In this document: positions 60,888 to 64,000 of the stretch, piece after piece | How the letters are laid out: the number at the start of each line of letters is the position of its first letter | Numbering within the stretch: position 1 is the stretch's first letter | Assembly: GCF_010093815.1 (NCBI RefSeq) | Contig: NW_022985549.1 | Span: 3,368,804-3,432,803, forward strand | Direction: 5' to 3' | DNA from: Pseudovirgaria hyperparasitica | Taxonomy: Eukaryota > Ascomycota > Dothideomycetes > Acrospermales > Acrospermaceae | Length of the DNA: 64,000 nucleotides | Translations under genes and position numbers: made by a program | Notes under the pieces: model-generated | What the model was told of the DNA's origin: nothing | Databases searched by the model: none | The model's input: only the letters and a program-made list of their open reading frames with translations

Positions 60888-61298
60888 ATGTCTAATACTA
60901 GTCCTATTCCTAAGCCTGCCTCCTCCTCTCGCAAGACCCGCTCTAAAGGGATTGCCTCTACCCCGGCCATACTAGCTAAAAAATCCACTTATCGTAGTGG
61001 TATAAAGGCGCGCTCTAAGTTAGAGAAGAAGGTAGCTAAGGCTACTACTACTATTACTACTAACGTGGCCACTAGTCGCTCTAATCCAGGTGATCCTAGT
61101 ACTGGTGTTGCGGAAGAGGTGGCTATAAAGCCTACCTACACCTACTCGCGCTACCTATCTACTCTACCTCCTTTGGAGGATGAAGAAGATCTCGTCGTAG
61201 ACGATAATCGAGAGTTCACGCCTTCGCCGCCTCGCTCTAAACGCCGTTCCTCTTTTTGGTCTAACATGGACCGACTTAGTCGCTCTAGGTTCTTTTAG
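60888..61298 (+). other. Antisense cargo ORF of chromovirus A copy 2
   Basis: An open frame of 136 residues on the strand opposite to gag-pol. It is rich in Ser, Thr, Lys and Arg at the start (SSRKTRSKGIASTPAIL), has an acidic patch (PPLEDEEDLVVDDN) and a basic Ser-rich end (PPRSKRRSSFWSNMDR). Beyond it, other frames carry a Cys-rich stretch near 61.42-61.49 kb. No family was recognised. It lies between pol and the LTR, as in copy 1. It could be a gag-like or regulatory protein, or a captured gene; the sequence does not decide. Confidence 0.55.
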
Positions 61299-62451
61299 GA
61301 CCTTAATATTCGCTCTAAACCTAGCCCTAGTAATAATAAGGCCTAGGTCGCCGAAGATACTAAACGTGGTCGCGGTTTACGCTATAGGAAAACGGCGAAC
61401 TACGGTTTAATATGCTTTAAGTGTATTAAGGCTCACGCTACCGGCTCTAAATATCTCTTCCGCTCTAACTCTAGTATTAGCTGCTGCTCTACTAACCGCG
61501 ACGGGCCTATGCGCCTAATCTTTAAGCTCCCTACCTACTGCCGCCGCTATACCGTCCTCGGTAAAGTTTATCTTTAGGTAAGTCTATTAGGCTGTTTTAG
61601 TCTAGGGTAATCTAAAGTCGTCCATGATAATGCGTTTTTAGGTTCCTATTTATATATAAGATGCATATAACGATCTTCGCGTCCGCGAGACTCTCGGCGG
61701 TTCTAGCGGTTACCTAGCTTCTATGCGCAGGGAGTTTAGGGAGCGCTATAAGCTCTTCCTAGAGGTTATTAAAGTATAAGTTTAGAAACCGTTAATTGTC
61801 ATTGACCTTAGCTTATAATTTTTAGTCGCCGCGAGATTCCTAGCGCTTAGGCTACCCATTCTAGGGAGTCGGTTTTAGCTACTAAGGCCGTAGAAGAGAT
61901 TCGTGCTATTCCTTCCCGCCCACCTCGTGCTACTAACGGGTCTCGCAAGAGATCTACTAGTTCTCCTTCTAAGTTACCTCGTAAGAGGGTATATATTCTA
62001 TTCTAGATTATTCTAGACCGCGTTAGCTAACTTTGGGTCTAGTTGCTCCGCTCTAGCGCTTAGTCGTTATCTTACTAGACTCTAACCGAGCGCGTGGTTA
62101 CTCTGGAGGATAAGGTCTCTAACCTCCGTCGCTCTATTACTCGGTTAGTTCATTCGCTGCGCTCTAAGAGTGATAATAAGATGGAGGAGTAGCTCTGTAG
62201 CTCTGTTTGCTAGGGTTTCTATGTGGTGTGTGTTGGCTCTGTCTGCCTGGTTTCTATCCGTTTTGGTCCTTTTTGGACCGTTTAGATACCCGTCTACTAG
62301 TTTTCTAGTAATTTAATTCTTAACTTAATGATATTATATGCGTTCTTGTTTATTCTATGACTATTGAATTTTAGGTTCTGATTTCCTTTAAGTTACTTAA
62401 GTATGGGCATCGTATATAAATTGGTTTATCTCTCTAAATTATATTAGAGCA

Positions 62452-62535
62452 CCCGAACCAGTGGCCTAGTAGTTATCGGTTCGGGTACTCTAACCTTTTG
62501 TATTATATATCACGAGTTCAATTCCGTAGTAGGGT
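62452..62535 (+). other. tRNA-like hairpin with A-box/B-box words (copy 2)
   Basis: Arms ACCCGAACC and GGTTCGGGT flank an A-box-like TGGCCTAGTAG; a B-box-like GAGTTCAATTCC follows about 50 bases later. It is better preserved than 15461-15545. Confidence 0.5.
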
Positions 62536-62769
62536 ACCTTTTTGGTTTCTTGGTCCCATGTTCTTCTCGTGTACAATGGTCCATGTTGGTCCATTCTGGA
62601 CTTCTCCATGTTATTCTATTGTAATATGTCGCGTCGCGTGCCTATAATGGTTGTTTACGTTTTCTTCGCGTTTGGTAACCGTGCATCACTTAAATTGTGG
62701 GGCTGCCTTGCAGAGTTTTCCTAGTATACGTTTAGGATTCGTGATTCGACACTTCGTTTTCCACGGTAT

Positions 62770-64000
62770 CCTTCTTCTTTTTACGACGGCCCCGACGGCG
62801 CTAGGTTTACGGTAGTAACGTATTATCCTATAACCTCTGTTTATATATAGCTATCGCGGTACTTAAGATATGCACCGTAGGTTCCTAGGTGTCCTTATCC
62901 TCGGTGTAGTTCTTCTAACGGATTCGATACTTTTAGACACCGTTCTCGTCGAGTCTATATTCGATAATATAGTCCACTTCGTACACGTCTAGTCTATCTT
63001 AGGGTATAATAGAGTGTAATTACACGTTTGTGCGTTTATACACGTTAGGTCGAAACCTTTCAAGCAATAAGACGTGGAATACGTTATGGACTTTTATATC
63101 GTTTCCTAGGTCGAGCTCGTAGGCTCTTATACTAATGCGACGTTTGATTCGGAAGGGACTAGCCATTTTATAATCGAGCTTTTTGTTCACTCGCGACGTT
63201 CGTATATTACGGACGTTAAGGAGGACTTCGTCTCCCTCCTCGTACGCTTGATCTTTAACTAACCTATTATAGTACTTTATATATAACTTATTCGCTTGCT
63301 AGATTATTACGCGATAGTTGTGTACGGTTTCAAAGATTTTAATCGCTAGTTCCTACGTGTGGACGTTAACATCTATCGTTCGGTCGAACTAGACCGTGTA
63401 AGGTTTGAAACCTATCCTTAGACTACGTCCTAGGTTCGCCTAGAAGGGCGTAACACCTGTTATACTATAACGACTATTATTATACGCGAATTCTACTATG
63501 CTTAGTAGAGAGGCCTAGTCGTCTTATTCAAAATTATAGAATACACGAAGGTAGGCCTCGAGCGTTTGGTTCTGTCGCTCTGTCTAACCATCTGTTTATA
63601 GATAGAATACTATTGACATGTTTCTGTTCATGCCGGCCATTTCGCAGAATAACGTCTAGAATTTGGACGTGAATATACTCCCTCGGTCCGTAACGATCCT
63701 TTTTGGTACACTATGGACCTTAATAATCTTATTCTAGAATACTTATGCTAGTTCTTTTAATGTGATCGTCTTCCATATAGGGACGTACCTAGACATCTTT
63801 ATAAGTCTATCCACGATAATAAGAATTGAATCATAACTTATTCTAAGCATCTCGCTTGGAGGCAAGTTAACTATGAAATCCATAGTAATATCTTCCTATA
63901 TAAAGAGGGGGACTGGTAGAGGCTGCAAGTTCCTATATGGCTTGTGCCTAGGTGCCTTTGTTCTTTGACAAATCGGACAAGTAGCTATCCATTCTTCGAT
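62770..64000 (-). mobile_element. Integrase/chromodomain part of chromovirus A copy 2
   Basis: Homologous to 15,800-17,030 of copy 1, read on the minus strand. It contains the integrase C-terminal part and the chromodomain-like tail. It is truncated by the window end. Confidence 0.75.

Larger units (their letters stand above)
60161..64000 (-). mobile_element. Chromovirus A, copy 2 (runs off the window)
   Basis: Minus-strand copy of the family at 13122. Its 3' LTR is 60161-60400, next to a polypurine tract (about 60402-60419), the antisense cargo, the tRNA-like module and the start of the pol tail (from about 62,770). It keeps more CA/TG and longer open frames than copy 1, so it is less affected by RIP. 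It still holds several lesions. The 5' end lies beyond 64,000. Confidence 0.85.

Noticed and set aside
11382-64000. Starship-type giant transposon with a tyrosine recombinase captain
   Set aside because: No DUF3435-like recombinase could be recognised by eye in the degraded unit; its size and gene content alone are not enough.

Overview
The window looks like nuclear DNA of a filamentous ascomycete, probably a dothideomycete of the Pleosporales type (inferred from gene style; not proven). Protein genes carry introns of 44-72 nt, with GTRNGY-like donors, CTAAC/CTGAC-like branch sites and short exons. The window splits into two compartments with a sharp border near position 11,390.

Gene-rich part (1-11,381): mixed base composition and open reading frames. 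From left to right it holds a small basic, low-complexity protein gene on the minus strand (647-1207); a divergent plus-strand gene for an MIT-like plus coiled-coil protein resembling the autophagy PI3-kinase subunit Atg38/NRBF2 (2429-4110); the autophagy E2-like enzyme gene atg3 (4558-5691), only 447 bp downstream on the same strand; a weakly supported multi-exon gene (about 6222-6808); a long gene-poor stretch; and a secreted GH3 beta-glucosidase of the Cel3A/BGL1 type (9041-11381).

Repeat-rich part (11,382-64,000): AT-rich, poor in CA/TG and rich in TA, with recognisable coding frames studded with TAG/TAA. This is the signature of repeat-induced point mutation (RIP), known from ascomycetes. 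It is a nest of elements. A minus-strand Ty3/gypsy chromovirus (13,122-32,633, 238-bp LTRs, 5-bp target duplication) is split by a second, plus-strand Ty3/gypsy element (20,236-31,670, 368-bp LTRs). A third chromovirus, on the plus strand (50,543-58,377, 228-bp LTRs, target duplication ATAAC), carries a 578-bp miniature LTR element (TRIM). A second copy of the same TRIM sits inside a RecQ-like helicase pseudogene. A second, less mutated copy of the first chromovirus starts at 60,161 and runs off the window.

The DNA into which these elements jumped (11.4-13.1, 32.6-50.5 and 58.4-60.2 kb) is itself a large mutated gene-bearing unit. It has an unknown minus-strand gene, a RecQ-type (telomere-linked-helicase-like) gene, a SNF2-like ATPase gene and two unknown genes, and it is dotted with twelve copies of one short palindrome. 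The points most worth following up are that dispersed palindrome family, the TRIM with an apparent self-priming site and a pol III-like A/B box pair across its LTR junction, and the antisense cargo ORF carried by both copies of the first chromovirus.
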